Shown here in pieces: positions 22,829 to 34,582 of a DNA stretch of 64,000 nt. A program made the position numbers and the translations under genes. Every line of letters starts with the position of its first letter. Position 1 is the first letter of the stretch. The DNA comes from Papaver somniferum (lineage: Eukaryota; Streptophyta; Magnoliopsida; Ranunculales; Papaveraceae). A model generated the notes under the pieces. That model saw only the letters and a list, made by a program, of their open reading frames with translations. It was not told where the DNA came from and did no database searches. The stretch is taken from NCBI RefSeq assembly GCF_003573695.1, contig NC_039363.1:158870406-158934405 (forward strand), given 5' to 3'.

Positions 22829-24766
22829 TTCTTGAAAACAGAAAGGGGTCTGATGAAGATGATGGCAATTAGAAGGAATGGGTTTGAATTGATCCCGCGA
22901 GAAAGAGATGAAAACACTGACTGCTGTCGACGATTGTGAGAGAAGAAAATTAGAGTCTTTTATTGATTCAAGAGATGAAGAAGAACAATGGGTTTTGAGA
23001 TAAATTACAGGTTGTCTCTGGTGGTTGAACTGTGGATCATGATGGGTAGATGAATGCTTAGATAGCTGATATAGACTGTAATCAATTGTGAACTGACATT
23101 GCAGTTACAGATGATGTAATACATGAGAATGCAGGTGATGACTGGTGGCTACTTATGGTGAAATGGGTTGTGCCTGGTGTTGAATGTGCAGAGAATGATT
23201 GCTGCAATGAATAATTTCAGTGAAGAATGTTTGAATGAATGTGCAGGGCTGGAGCTGTTGCAATGGAAGAAACAGAAAGAGTATTACTGCCATGGTCACA
23301 ATGGCTGTGTTAGTATGTGTGATGGAGATATTGCATTGCAGGTGCTGGTACTGTTGTGCAGTGGAGGTTGAACTGAAATTGGATGGTTGCAGTTGGTTTG
23401 TGGCTTGGATTTGAGATTATGTGCTTGCTGCTATGTTGGCTTTACAGAGAAGTAGTGATACGAGTAACTGATAACGCTTGGCGTCTATGAATGAATGGGT
23501 TGTTGCCGGAATTAAGTATGCAGGGAGAAGTTGGGAATGTCAAAAGGCAGTTGGTGGTGCTGGAATTGAATTGCAGATGGAGTTACAAGGAGATGGTGGT
23601 TTGTTATTCATCAGATGGGTTGTGATGCTATGACAGGTTATGTTGTTTCTATTGCAGTTAATGAGAATGAAACAGAAGTGCAAATGCAGTTGTGCAGCTG
23701 CAGATTAGATGGAGCTAGAGCAAGAAATACTGCAGTTGCAGGTGCAGCTGTTAGTCGGTGGAACAATGACTAGGCAGAGTGTCAAGGATTGTGTTTCAAG
23801 AAAGAAGATTTGAAAGAAGAGTTGAATCTGTGGAAGGTGCAGAGTTGCTGGTTGAGCTGTTGAATGTTGCAGGGAGATATTTCCATGTAAATCTGAGTTG
23901 TGTTTGCTGTACAGGGAAGATATTGAGTATGCAGAAGCTGAATGGCTATAGATGAAGCTGGAACTGGTAATATGCAGCGCACAAAGGAAGTTGGTTCGAG
24001 TCGAATCTGAAGATGGAGGTGTGTTGTTGCTGTTGCTGGCGCTGTTGAGAAAAGTGCTGCCATGGTTTTGATAATGGAAAAGATGGGAGTCCGGTGGAGC
24101 TGTGAAGCGAGTAACTGGTGCAGGTATATGCAGTAACAGATGGGGTTCGATCTTATAGAATTGCAGGAAATGGAGCTGCTACTGTGCGTCTTGGATGCAG
24201 GGTTTAGAAGCTACAAAGGAAGTGCAGAACTGGAGTTTGACCCTGACCAAAGGTTGAACTTCTTCTTTGACCGGGGTTGACAAAGTTTGACCTGCGAATT
24301 TTAGTGGGTTTGACCCAAGTAAAGATGGGCTTTTGGTTTTCTATTTCAAGAGAGGTCTATAAATAGGCTATCTCTCTATCTCTTCATCTACTTCTACTTT
24401 TATTCTAGGGTTTAGAAACATGATTGGTTTTCTCTTCCTTCTTGTTATGAACTCCTATGCTATGAGTACCTAGTTTTATTATTGGTTTGAGGAATAAGTT
24501 GGATTTACAAATATGAGTTTTCATGCAATGAATTAGTTTTGTCTCCATATTATCGTTTATGATTCACCATTAATATTGTTACATGATTTGAATGTTTGTT
24601 TGGTTGAGTCTAGAATCAATCGAGTTTGTTTTCATCTTTATTGCTAAATTAGGATTTTTTATACGCAAAAGTGATAGATTCCTGATTACAAGTAGCATAA
24701 TTGTGATTATTGCTTGTAGTGATACATCCTAGTAGTCACAAGTGAGTCATAACCTTTGTTAAATCG

Positions 24767-26338
24767 GAATGACCTCATTATTTTTGCATTCTATTCCTTT
24801 TCTTCTCAAACTCAGCTATGCACTTGCAATTTCATATCCCATAATCCAAGTGCCAGCAACAGCAACAGCTTCATGTCATCAGTAACAGCTCATTTCCGTA
24901 TCTGCGGCAGCGTCAACACCTGCAGCTTATGACTGCAGACAACCTAACCACGCAAACCCATTTGCATTCTAGACTCAAAAACCACTACAACACTGTCACA
25001 TTCACTCATTACTTAACCAGTTCATGAGCTATTGCTTCTGTATCAGCGAGCCGACAAGCAATCCACATAAAGCTTCACTAGTAACCCACTTCTCTCCTCT
25101 GCGAATGCAGCTACAACTTCATTCTGCTGCTTCAGTTCAACACCAAAGTGTTCAGCCAAACTCCAACTGCAACGCCGAGCTCATACTATTCATACAACAC
25201 TTACATACCAGCTTTCCCTGCGCCATTCAATACCAACACCAGCTACAACTTCTATGAGCCTAAGTATCAGCTCTGCCATCTTCTATTGCTTCACAGATTC
25301 CACCAATTCCTCAGCTGCATCTGCTGCTGCTACAGGCAACTACACGACCATGAACACTCCATATTAGCTTCAATTACAATCTCTAATGGACTCAATGCAA
25401 CTGTAACATTTCCACCTGAACCAGCAACAATCTCCATTTCTCGCAGTTGCACAACACCATTGGCACGACCAATTTCTCAAATATGTATTGCAGTATCACC
25501 ATCTCCTTGAATTCAAAGTAAAACCCATGTTTTTAAATCTTCTCAACATCACAGAAAACCCTGACTTCATTACAGACTCAAACCATTCAACCAATTCGTC
25601 CATCTGATTTCCTCGTGAACCCTAATCTCATCAATTTCAGAAGATGATTCAGTAAGACTTTATACCCATCACAAATACATTAACAATAACTCATCAAACG
25701 AATATCTCAGATCCACCATCTGCAAACCATGATTCAAACCATTTGCACAAACCCATCCGTAAATTCTTCATATACTCTCGATTTCTTCTCTCAATTTTAT
25801 ACAACAACCTCATCTTTTTTCTTCCAATGATTAAACCCTAACTCAAAATTGCAGCTATTACTTCTTTCTCATCTCAATTCAGCCTCAACTTCACGATCTC
25901 AGGCAGTACCTTAATTCCTCTCTGAATCACTTCATCTCTGTCGAATTCCATGTGTCTGTAACTCCCACATCGCCTCTGAAGTTGAGAATGAACAATGATT
26001 GAAACACAAACCTGAATTCCAGGGTTTGGTATAGGGAGTGGAACCAGTGAACTGGATAAGGGCCACCTAGGTCATATATGGCTTGTCGGTTTCAGAGAAC
26101 TGATAGCATAATTCCTTCGTAACTCCTCTTGCACAACGTAGCCTGCTCCAAATATCGCATGTGAATTGACCTTTTTGCGCTTTACGCTTTAAATGAGTGA
26201 TTTCTTCTCCTTTTGCTTTCGGTGACTCCGTTGCACCTAATAAACTCAAAATCAAACATGAGATACATAATTTACAAGAAAACTCACAAAGAAAGCATAA
26301 ACAATAGATAAATATCAAGGTGTTTACAACACCTATCA
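24767..26338 (-). mobile_element. Element D (C-related), LTR 5' portion, inverted
   Basis: On the minus strand it starts TGATAGGTGTTGTAAACACC with the polypurine tract just upstream (26339-26356). About 1.57 kb of LTR is present before the abrupt join with the C LTR at 24766/24767. It is diverged from C's LTR but has the same start, tract and downstream interior. Frames such as 25024-25510 are CA/GCA-rich LTR sequence, not genes. Confidence 0.75.
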
Positions 26339-27600
26339 AATTCCCCCACACTTAGACTTTGCTCGTCATCAAGCAAATCAAACAAAACAATTCTAAAACA
26401 TACATACAACTCCGTGTCGTCGAGGCTACGGTCACACTTATCACGTATAACAATCCTTTAAACCCCTAGGTGTCTCTAGTGGACGAGTTTTAGTCTCGTG
26501 AGGGCTTACTAGAGATATACCCACAAAACCTATTTTTCCAACTTACAAGTTCTCTGTAATGATAGCATCCAACGCGCTAAGAAGACATAGAGATTCTGCA
26601 CACTAGTCATAAGAAGTTAGACACATATATGAACACAATCTCATCCTTAAAATTTGAGAGAGAAATAACCATCCCTTCTCGAAAGAAATTCAGGTTCGGA
26701 GTGATCAAAAGTCTCGACTCTGCCTCACAAGAAAGGGTTTTATGAAGTTGCTCTCAAAAATAAACAACTTTTTTATGGGTCACACATGTGTCCAGGTAGG
26801 AATCAAGAGAGAATCATGCGACATGTTGAATGGTATGAAGGCAAAACCCTCCGAATTATTTTGAAAACCCACATCTTTTTATCATTTTTTAAAACCCTTT
26901 TTTTCTGACGATCTCTAAGAAAGGAAATCAACCACTTAACGAAGGTGGAAATATGCTTACTTACCTCGTTATCCGTTCAAAGTGCAGTTAACACCACTCT
27001 CACAGTATCCATGGAAACGTCTTCGGTCTTCAATCCTTGTCTTCATCTCCGTCTTCGGTCTTCAACCTTTGATGATGAAATCTTGAACTTCGTAGAATCT
27101 TGACAATGTAACTCTTTCCTAAAATCCTTGTTGATTGAAACTTCATTATAGATATTCCTTCTTTCCATTGCCTTTATTGAAATAACACAAAACTAAAAAC
27201 AAACTAAAGTGATACAAACCAAAATATGATACAATGGATTTTTCTTGTCTCTTTTTTTTTTTTTTTTTTTTTTTTCTTTTCATTTTTTTTTTGAGACAAG
27301 AAAAATAAAACAAATACAAAATGAAAACAAAACAAAATAATAAAATTAGTAATGAACCTAAATGTTTTTTCTCTTTCTCTTTGTCTTGTCTTTTTTTATT
27401 TTTTTTTCTTCATTTTTTTTAACAAGAGACCTAGCATAGTGATAACTCTGTCCCAATTTATTTATTATTTTTTTATAGACAAGAGAAAATAAAATACAAC
27501 TAATACATACGAATAAAGATAAAATAAAAATGCAAGTATAAAGGCCATGGTGTAAGTACTTTACCACTTGATTCTTATTAACGTGTATTGTCTGATATCA
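26339..27600 (-). mobile_element. Element D, 3' interior (non-coding)
   Basis: The minus strand matches the end of the C interior: 'CTAGGGGTTTAAAG' near 26455 and 'CCTCGACGACACGGAGTTGT' near 26412 correspond to 19850-19920. Long T runs (27246-27295, 27385-27420) match the A/T-run zone of C. No coding sequence is supported. The left end of this fragment is uncertain. Confidence 0.65.
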
Positions 27601-28185
27601 TAAACTTCTTGTACTCTCATTTTGAAAATTTTCGCTCTTGTACATAGGTCTCCAACTCTAGAATTCTGCTCCTTGTCTTGTTGCTTTACTTAAATCTGAA
27701 ATCTGCTCATTTCTGTACTGTTGCTTGTAAACCTTGAACGTCTTCAACTTTCCTTCGAATTTGTGATGCTCCTCTTATTGATGATGATGGTGTTTCTATG
27801 GACCTGTTGGTGTAGAGAGAGATAGAGTGGATGGTGCTAACTGCGAACAAGATTACAAGTGGTATGTAAGTTAGCAATTCTATGTTACCATCATGATTGA
27901 TAAAATAGCACTCAAGAGATCAAAATAGTGCTTCTATTGGTGGGAGGTGGGGTAGCTCACCATTCTACCCAGAGTTTACGTACGGTGACACACACTCTAA
28001 AACACAAATTTAGACACGTACAAAGAAGTGAAGGTCGGTGCCGCTCATGATGTAACATGGGTAGTCTTCACTATAGGGGACCACAATTCTACTACCGAAT
28101 TCAGTCTGCACCTCATTTGCCACTGGCATGGTTAAATCCAACTTTAACTCTCATACAAGTAAGAAACCCGGGTTTTGGAAATAAA
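27600..28185. other. Unassigned stretch upstream of the plus-strand unit
   Basis: No repeat, LTR end or convincing ORF was recognised. The last ~200 bases run into a TATA box and an exon-like segment, so part of this may be promoter sequence. Confidence 0.4.
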
Positions 28186-28191
28186 ATTTGA

Positions 28192-28198
28192 TATAAAA
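28192..28198 (+). promoter_or_regulatory. TATA box of plus-strand transcription unit
   Basis: TATAAAA in TTTGATATAAAAGGGAAAG, 71 bases before the first ATG of the exon at 28269 and followed by a pyrimidine-rich leader. Confidence 0.45.
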
Positions 28199-28268
28199 GG
28201 GAAAGAACACCTTTTTTTTTTCTTCTTCTCCCAACACCGACCGGCACCTCCCTCTCTTTATCTCTTCC

Positions 28269-28352
28269 ATGTTCAAGCAGCAGGAAGGAAATTTTTTTGT
28301 ACCAGAGCCGACCGTCGCCGATCACCGTCTGCCGAAGTTCCGGCCGACCAAG
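28269..28352 (+). pseudogene. Putative first exon of plus-strand unit
   Basis: An ATG opens 28 codons (MFKQQEGNFFVPEP...) ending CCAAG|GTAAGT, a consensus plant 5' splice site. The next good acceptor in phase is TTTTTGCAG at 32340, which would make a 4-kb intron holding the LINE. Read across that junction, the frame closes after 52 codons, so this may equally be a leader exon. No family match was recognised. Confidence 0.35.
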
Positions 28353-28422
28353 GTAAGTTTTTTGTTTTTGTTTTTGTTTTTGTTGTACGTGAGTTTTTCC
28401 TTGTTTAAGAAAAATTCTATGA

Positions 28423-28426
<4 letters not shown>

Positions 28427-28478
<52 letters not shown>
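28427..28478. repeat. (AT)n microsatellite
   Basis: About 26 AT dinucleotides with one early interruption, inside the putative first intron. Confidence 0.95.
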
Positions 28479-28483
<5 letters not shown>

Positions 28484-28949
28484 AGCTTTCAAAATAGATT
28501 TTTCTTTAGAAAAGAACGTTTGTCCGTTAGTTTAAAAAACGAACAATAATCCCTAACGTAAGAGAGATTTTTTGAAATAGACCTGCATCTAATTATAAAA
28601 TTTTGTTTATGAGCTTTCATGAAAAACCAAAATTTTATTTTTTAATGGGCGAGCTTTCACAAAAAAAAAAGAATAAACTCTCATGGTTCGCTCCGGCGAT
28701 TGAAAACCGGTTTCAATCTCCAGGATCACCATGTTGGATGTAGGATTTTCCTCAGTTTTTTATTTCAAACATCTTTTTCGAATTAGGACTTTTTTTTGAG
28801 CGCCTTTTCTGCTCTTTTGCTTGCGGTTTTTGTTTGGTTTTTAGGGTTTTAGTTTTCATTTCTTCTAGGGTTTTTTATCCTTTATCTCTATGACCAGATT
28901 CACTAGAGATTCTTCTCATACTCGATTGTATGAAACTCATTCTACCTAG

Positions 28950-29633
28950 ATGCCATCGGGTGCTTCCGCATCTACAGACACAGTTTCAACGAACGAGGGT
29001 TTCTCCGATTGCCCTTTCAAGACATTTCATAGTTATTTCGATGGCGTTAATGGCAGAGGATACGCCAATGGCTCTTTCATGAAACATTTACACGATAGGC
29101 ATTTATCCTCCGAAGACAAGAAAGCTTTATGCATAGAATTGATTGATTCGAACGTATATCTTGCTTGGGAAAAACTTCTCTGCAGTCTTCGTATGTGGCT
29201 GTGTTGTAGATGCATGTATCTACATGCTTGGAAGATGCCATGTAGGGGCACAGAAGGTGTTGTTCATGGAGAAGTCATTGCCGGACTTCTCAATGGTGAT
29301 GAAGTTGATTTTATTCTCCATGGTTTAGCTAAACCAGATGGGGCTGTTGTTAAATGCGTAAGTTCTACCATTGGCGATGTCTGTGATGCTCTTACGTTGG
29401 ATGGTGATGCTGCCACTGAATCTCTCTCCACTAGTCACGATAATGGTGTTGCTCTTTCCATGGATTTACTGAATGCCATATTCCAAAGACAGTTCATCAC
29501 TGTTAAATGCATTCCACACCAATGCCGGCTTGCCTTTTCCAGGGATTTGAAGATTTGTCTCGATAGGGTTATCATTAGCCCAGGTAATCTCTCAGCGGGT
29601 TACAACTTTTACTTCTTACAATTTGTATCTTAA
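28950..29633 (+). pseudogene. LINE N-terminal region with degenerate zinc finger
   Basis: A 227-codon open frame from ATG (MPSGASASTDTVS). Residues 20-52 hold CPFKTFHSYFDG...FMKHLHDRHLS, which has the spacing of a C2H2 finger with the second Cys lost. Later residues contain IPHQCRLAFSRDLK, followed by unrelated residues and a stop. R2-type LINEs carry N-terminal C2H2 fingers that bind the target site. The frame ends before the RT starts, so the polyprotein is broken here or near it. Confidence 0.55.
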
Positions 29634-29739
29634 CCCTGTTTAGTCCAAGAAGCTCCACTGAAGCAAAGTCGGGCAGTAGAAAGAGATTGCAAGTCGCATC
29701 AATCAATCAAGCAATTCCAGTGTGGAAGAATCCTAACGG

Positions 29740-31084
29740 CTGTTCTCTTACAGCAGTATGTTCGTACGGGAAATGGGAAGGCAACAATGGATTCTTGGGC
29801 TGTTTTGGGTGCTATAAAGAGCTTCCAAAAGGGTACTTCTTGTGGACGGGATGACTTACGTGCGCAACATTTAGTTGATGTGATGAGTGGTTCTGCAGCT
29901 GCAATGACGAATAATTTACTCGCTTCGATTATAGGAGTTGTCAATCTTTGGTTGGCCGGTAAATGCCCCAATAGTTTAGGTGAGTTTATTGCCAGTGCGC
30001 CCTTGACTCCATTACTTAAACCAGGGGGTGGTATTAGGCCAATTGCGGTTGGTACGGTTTGGCGAAGACTGGTTCCCAAGGTAGCTTCTTTTTCTGTCGG
30101 AAAAGACATGGCTTCTTATTTAGGTGACTATCAATTTGGAGTTGGTGTGCCTGCCGGTGGGAGAGTATTTTACATGCTGTGAATTTCTTATTGCAGATGA
30201 AAGGCCACTCGGATAAACTGTCAATGTTGTTTATTGACTTTTCCAATGCTTTCAACATGGTGAGCATATCTCATCTCATCAAAGAGGTTCGTCTTCACTG
30301 TCCAGGTATTTCTCGCTGGGTAGAGTTTTGTTATTTGTGACCCGCTAAACTCTATTATGACCAATATATCTTATCTTCTGCACCCGGGGTTCAGCAAGGG
30401 GAGCCCCTTGGTCCCTTGCTGTTTGCATTGACTCTTCATCCTTTAGTGAAGACTATTGCTTCTCGTTCCACACTTGATTTACACGCTTGGTACCTGGATG
30501 ATGGTACCATTATTGGTGATACATTGGAGGTAGCCAAGGCCTTGAGTATAATAGAAGTTGAAGGACCAAGCAGGGGGTTACATCTTAACATTAGGAAAAC
30601 GAAAGTCTTTTGGCCTTCTATTGATCCCAGAAGTACAGTTGATGGTGTTTTACCTCCTGACATTGGTAGGCCCTCTAATGGTGTTAATCTTTTGGGCGGA
30701 CCTGTGAGTTTGGATTTGAACTTTATTAGTGATATGATGTTGACCAGGGTGAATAAGACTGTTCATCTGATGAATGCAATCAAAAAACTCGGAGACCCTC
30801 AAAGTGAGATATTATTACTTCGCAATTGCACTGGTGTGTCTAGATTATATTTTGTAGTGCATACTACCAATCCAGCAGCCTTGCAATCAGCCACTGATCT
30901 TTTTGATGACCATCTAGTTAAGTATTTGAGACTCTTAATCAATGGTGACGGGGTAGGTTTTGGTCCTTTACAGCAGAGACTGGATACCTTGGCTATCAAA
31001 GATGGTGTCCTTGGCATATACACCATGGCGGACACCCACACCTACTGTTACCTTGCCTCTCAGAATCAGACAGCTTCAGTATAG
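29740..31084 (+). pseudogene. LINE reverse transcriptase domain, broken
   Basis: The RT motifs read in order. SFQKGTSCGRDDLRAQHL lies near 29820 and PLTPLLKPGGGIRPIAVG near 30005. LFIDFSNAFN (motif A, catalytic Asp) lies near 30235, APGVQQGEPLGPLLFALTL (motif B) near 30385, and YLDDGTIIGD (motif C, the YxDD box) near 30493. A one-base shift near 30165 separates the first motifs from A, and an in-frame TGA lies at about 30340, between A and B. From 30416 the frame is open to 31084. Catalytic residues are kept, but the protein cannot be made in one piece. Confidence 0.8.
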
Positions 31085-31384
31085 AAGATAATTCTGGGTA
31101 GTTTATTCTCAACAAACAAAGACTATGCTTATCAGTTGGCTCTTCAGAACTTTATCTAGGTATGTGGATTACCTCCTTCTTACTGTGTCGATGATACTCC
31201 CCCCCTCCATGCACTCCCTGGCAGTCAGTTATTTTGGTGCAGTTAAGAAGCAAATCCCAGGACAATTCTCTATGTCTGCAAGAGATTCTATTTTGTGGAA
31301 GTGTAACCGTGTCAAGAACGCTCAGGATTATTTATTAGTTGTACACTCAGTGGTCTTAATCAGTGTATTGGTCCTAGAAAGTTC

Positions 31385-32043
31385 CGACCCGTGCTTTACT
31401 ATCGTCTCGGTATCCCACTGTTTATTGAGAATGGCTTATCCAAAAGTTGTAACAGATCTATGGACATCTTTGGAGACCATGCGCTTCACTGTGCTAAAGA
31501 TGTTGGAAGTATGTTTCGACATGATCTTGTCCGTGATATTGTAGCTGATATTTGTTACAAAGCTGGTGTACCCGCGCGCAAGGAAGTCTCTCTTAGTATT
31601 CTTTCAAATGAGGATAAAGACTTGAGGCCTGCTGATATTCTTGTTCTCAACTGGGAAAATGATCAAGATGTTTGTATGGATGTCACTGGTGTCTCGCCAT
31701 TTACTGGTGATGGTATACACTCTTTTGTCCCAGGGAAAGCTATTTCTAATGCGGTTTCAAGGAAGCATACTAAATACTTAGACAAATGCACTTCACTTGG
31801 GTATGGTATGGGGGTCCTAGCTTTCTCTAACTTGGGGGAACTTGGTGAAGACACTTTATGTTTTTTTAAGTGTCTGAAGGACTGTCTTGTTAATAATGAC
31901 GCTAGTAGTAGTTTTCGTAGTTTTATTTTCCATAGATTAGGCATTGCTATTCAGAGAGGAGTTGGTGCCCAGCTTGTTGCTAGGCTACCAGCCAATAACT
32001 TTGTACGATTTCTCTTTTTAGAGTTATTCTTATATATGTATAA
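31385..32043 (+). pseudogene. LINE C-terminal Cys/His motif and REL-like endonuclease
   Basis: A long open frame contains CNRSMDIFGDHALHC (Cys/His motif), then RHDLVRDI, GVPARKEVSLS and RPADILVLNWENDQDVCMDV (candidate PD-(D/E)xK core: E of RKE, D of PAD, D of DVCMD), and ends GVGAQLVARLPANNF. The order Cys/His motif then endonuclease after the RT matches R2-like LINEs. The frame reads past 32043 into host sequence, where the coding sense is lost. An upstream one-base shift (31085-31390) separates it from the RT. Confidence 0.65.
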
Positions 32044-32340
32044 AATAAACTCTCGTTTCAAAAAGTTTTTTTTTTTATCAAAAAATACGACTTATTCACG
32101 TAAAACAAATTTGTTTTTTTATTTATGTGAATTTGCTCACGTTAAAATTTTTTTTGTTGAAAATCAAAGTATTAATTTTGAATAATCCTTAAAAGTATAC
32201 AATTATTTATGATGAAATACTGTCTTGGTATGAGCTTTCACAATTCAGTAGTGGATGTTCACACAGTGAAAATTATGTTCACGTTTTTATGAAAAATCAA
32301 GTTTCGAATTTTGAATAACGAATTTTTCTCGTTTTTGCAG

Positions 32341-33039
32341 GTTCGAAGAAACGAACAAGTTTTTGAAGTGTTAACTCTTGTATCACAATCACTACTGTTA
32401 GTGGAATCGTAAACATGTAAGAATTGGAAAATTACCATTTTTGTCGCGTGCTTGTTTTGACGTATTCGTGACTTCATATCTTTCGCCCAGATAATGGTGA
32501 TTCCCAGTCACTACCACTCTTTAGAAATACCAGGCCAAAGATGGAAACTTCTACAAATGTTCATGCCAAGGTAGATCAATCTTTCAGAAATGCTAGAAAG
32601 CTGATACACGATATGTCTCTTGCTCATCTGAGAGTCGTCTGTGATAAGTTTTCAAAGAGAAAAGTCGAAGATGAAAATCTTGCAGCTTATCATCAAATAC
32701 GGTGCCAACTTCAGCATGAAAGGCTAGCGGCTGAGGATGAAGTTCGACCCCGTGCTGATGGCGCAACTTCTAATTCAGACGCTGAGGAAGTTGAATCCTT
32801 CTGGAAGCCTATTGAACGTAGAGTTAAAGCCATATCCACCTGGTATGAGAGCTGAGCGGTTGTACAAGGTTGATTTCCGAGCCGAATATGAAGAAGATGC
32901 AATGTATAATGATCCTGAAGACCAGTTGGAAGAAGTTCCCAGTAAAGAATTTGACAATGACTCCGAGGAATAGCTTGAAGAAGATTACATGGAGGATGAT
33001 GATCGCGAAGATGACGAATCTGATAAATCTGGTGATTAG
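32341..33039 (+). pseudogene. Second exon region of plus-strand unit, frameshifted
   Basis: It begins after TTTTTGCAG. From ATG 32541 a frame reads METSTNVHAKVDQSFRNARK... through a charged helical stretch to 32855. The acidic continuation (RAERLYKVDFRAEYEEDAM...DNDSEE, then EDDDREDDESDKSGD) lies in another frame from about 32830, so a one-base indel separates them. No domain was recognised. Its place between splice-like sites suggests it is transcribed together with the downstream PEARLI-4-like part. Confidence 0.35.
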
Positions 33040-33589
33040 TCTTGCTTGCAATCTTCCTAAATAGTCGAACATTTTTATTTTCGTAGACGTCATTTTGATC
33101 ATTCGAGCAACTTTGCTGCATAGATATTGTAATAAGATCTTTTTGAATGACAATCCTTTATTATATCTTCTATTAAATTTTCTTACGCCTTCAATTGAAT
33201 AAGGTAGACCAATATCCATGTGCGCAAAAGTCGATCATAATTCTCTGAAGTATGATTGCACGAGCGAGTTGGGAACACGTGTGATATGCACGATCGATCA
33301 ATACCAAGTCAAGGTGTTGATTGTTAACTGCGTTCATTCATGGTTATGGACTGTCAGTCCCCAATATCATCGCTTTTCCGTTGCATCACCGATATCAATC
33401 CCGTTTGAAATTTAAGGCTTCAGTAGAAATCGCAACTGATTTGACTATCTGTAAAGGATAAGTATCCACCATTTCTTGTGTATTGACCTTCAAGACTTAA
33501 GGTTTTTACTTACACCAATATATCTTTTTCCATTATTGAGTCCAGTCATACAGAAGAAAATTTTAATCATAATCACACCTCTTATCATC
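33040..33589. other. Gap between exon-like blocks; nothing further recognised
   Basis: AT-rich with short frames only. Possibly intron or inter-gene spacer of the plus-strand unit. Confidence 0.35.
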
Positions 33590-34582
33590 ATGTCTGACAG
33601 TTGCACATCTTCTCGGAATGGATCTTCAGTGAGGCATGAAATAGACGCACCTATCTTGGTATGAAATATGTTTTCCTTATTCTTTTTCGTGTAATCATCA
33701 GTTGATTAATTTTGAAAAAATATTTTTTGCAGATGAACCAGGGAGATCGACTTTCTTCTTCTTCTCCCTATAACTTGAGACCCAAACGGACTGTTAAGGT
33801 CCCTGCTCTTTTCAATCCTACTCGTGCGGACGCTGGAACATCTGTGAGTTTTTTGTTGATCAAAGACTTCTTTGGGCAATTATCTAAACCTTTATTTAAC
33901 TCAGATGCCTCATCGTTGCAGGTTTATGTTCACGTTGTTGATGTTGGGAAGAGAAAAAAATAGAAAGTCCGCGATCATAGCTGATGATGATGATCGTGTT
34001 GGCAATAATTCAGTCAACTCCATAGATGTTGACCTTGGAGTTCGTGAGTATCCAATAGCTGGACTCTCATTTTACATCCGTATGGATAATTCTTGCTCGT
34101 ATTATCAACTTGTTGGTGGCTTCATCGTGCCCACGTGTTATGCGTCTCTCTATACCAGGATCTGGATAAAGTATAGGCATATTGCTACTACTGAAGTGTG
34201 GAAGAACTTACTGCCGAATCTTCTAACCACAATTGATGGATTGTTTCCCATTATTGATGAAATGAACGATAAAAGCTTGCGATACATCAAGAACAAAGAG
34301 CTTTACCGATGGGATGACATGGTCTTGCACTGTGAAACCTTGAAGTTCAATGTAGGGTGTATCCGTCTCTGGATCGAGGTTATCAAAATTGATAAAGCGG
34401 CTATTGCTGCTAACCTGATTTCCGCTTCAACCGCCATCATGGAGGAACATAAGGCGCTCACGCTAGAGTCAATAAGGGTTGACAAGGAAATTCAAGAACT
34501 GAAGGTGAAAAGCAGAAATTTCCAGAAGAGGATCAATATGGTATTTGACAAAAAATATCCATTGCTAGATGGTTTGCTCTGA
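33590..34582 (+). pseudogene. PEARLI-4-like (phospholipase-like) gene remnant, three exons
   Basis: Splice-like sites define exon 33590-33658 (MSDSCTSSRNGS..., GTATGA donor), exon 33733-33843 (MNQGDRLSSSSPYNLRPKRT..., donor GTGAGT) and exon 33922-34582, all phase 0. The last ~150 residues (YASLYTRIWIKYRHIATTEV, LLTTIDGLFPIIDEMND, CETLKFNVGCIRLWIEVIK, then a coiled coil ending PLLDGLL) resemble the C-terminal domain of plant PEARLI-4/phospholipase-like proteins, from memory of that family. An A7 run at 33954-33960 is followed by TAG (33961-33963). The downstream frame is open in another phase, so one surplus A breaks the gene, or it is a sequencing error. Neighbours are gypsy pol on the opposite strand. 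Confidence 0.5.

Larger units (their letters stand above)
19983..24766 (+). mobile_element. Element C, 3' LTR, truncated and carrying a MULE
   Basis: Co-linear with 13748-16304. After removing the MULE and one 9-bp target copy (2217 bp), 2567 bp remain, against 2557 bp in the matching part of the 5' LTR. The last ~490 bp of the LTR are missing: the match stops after 'CCTTTGTTAAATCGG' and abuts an inverted LTR of element D. A TATA box is kept at 24358-24365. Confidence 0.88.
28683..32043 (+). mobile_element. LINE (R2-like layout) with RT and C-terminal endonuclease, 3361 bp
   Basis: Flanked by an 11-bp duplication, AATAAACTCTC (28672-28682 and 32044-32054), as expected for target-primed reverse transcription. 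Coding order is a degenerate C2H2-like finger, then reverse transcriptase, then a Cys/His motif and a PD-(D/E)xK-type (REL-like) endonuclease. An N-terminal finger and C-terminal REL endonuclease are the layout of early-branching R2/NeSL-type LINEs rather than the APE-type L1 LINEs common in plants. The 3' end is AT-rich (TTATATATGTATA) without a long poly(A). Several frameshifts and stops make this copy inactive. Confidence 0.8.

Noticed and set aside
24767..26338. CA/GCA-rich ORFs (25024-25510) as a Gln/Ser-rich protein gene
   Set aside because: The region is an inverted LTR, and the composition mirrors the GCA-rich part of the C LTR on the other strand.
27246..27295. Poly(T) as the tail of a minus-strand retroposon
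   Set aside because: The element C interior has matching A/T runs at the equivalent place, so this is part of element D; no TSD was found.
33040..33220. Continuous minus-strand frame (32711-33219) as a real gene
   Set aside because: It overlaps the better-supported plus-strand acidic exon and has no recognisable motif.
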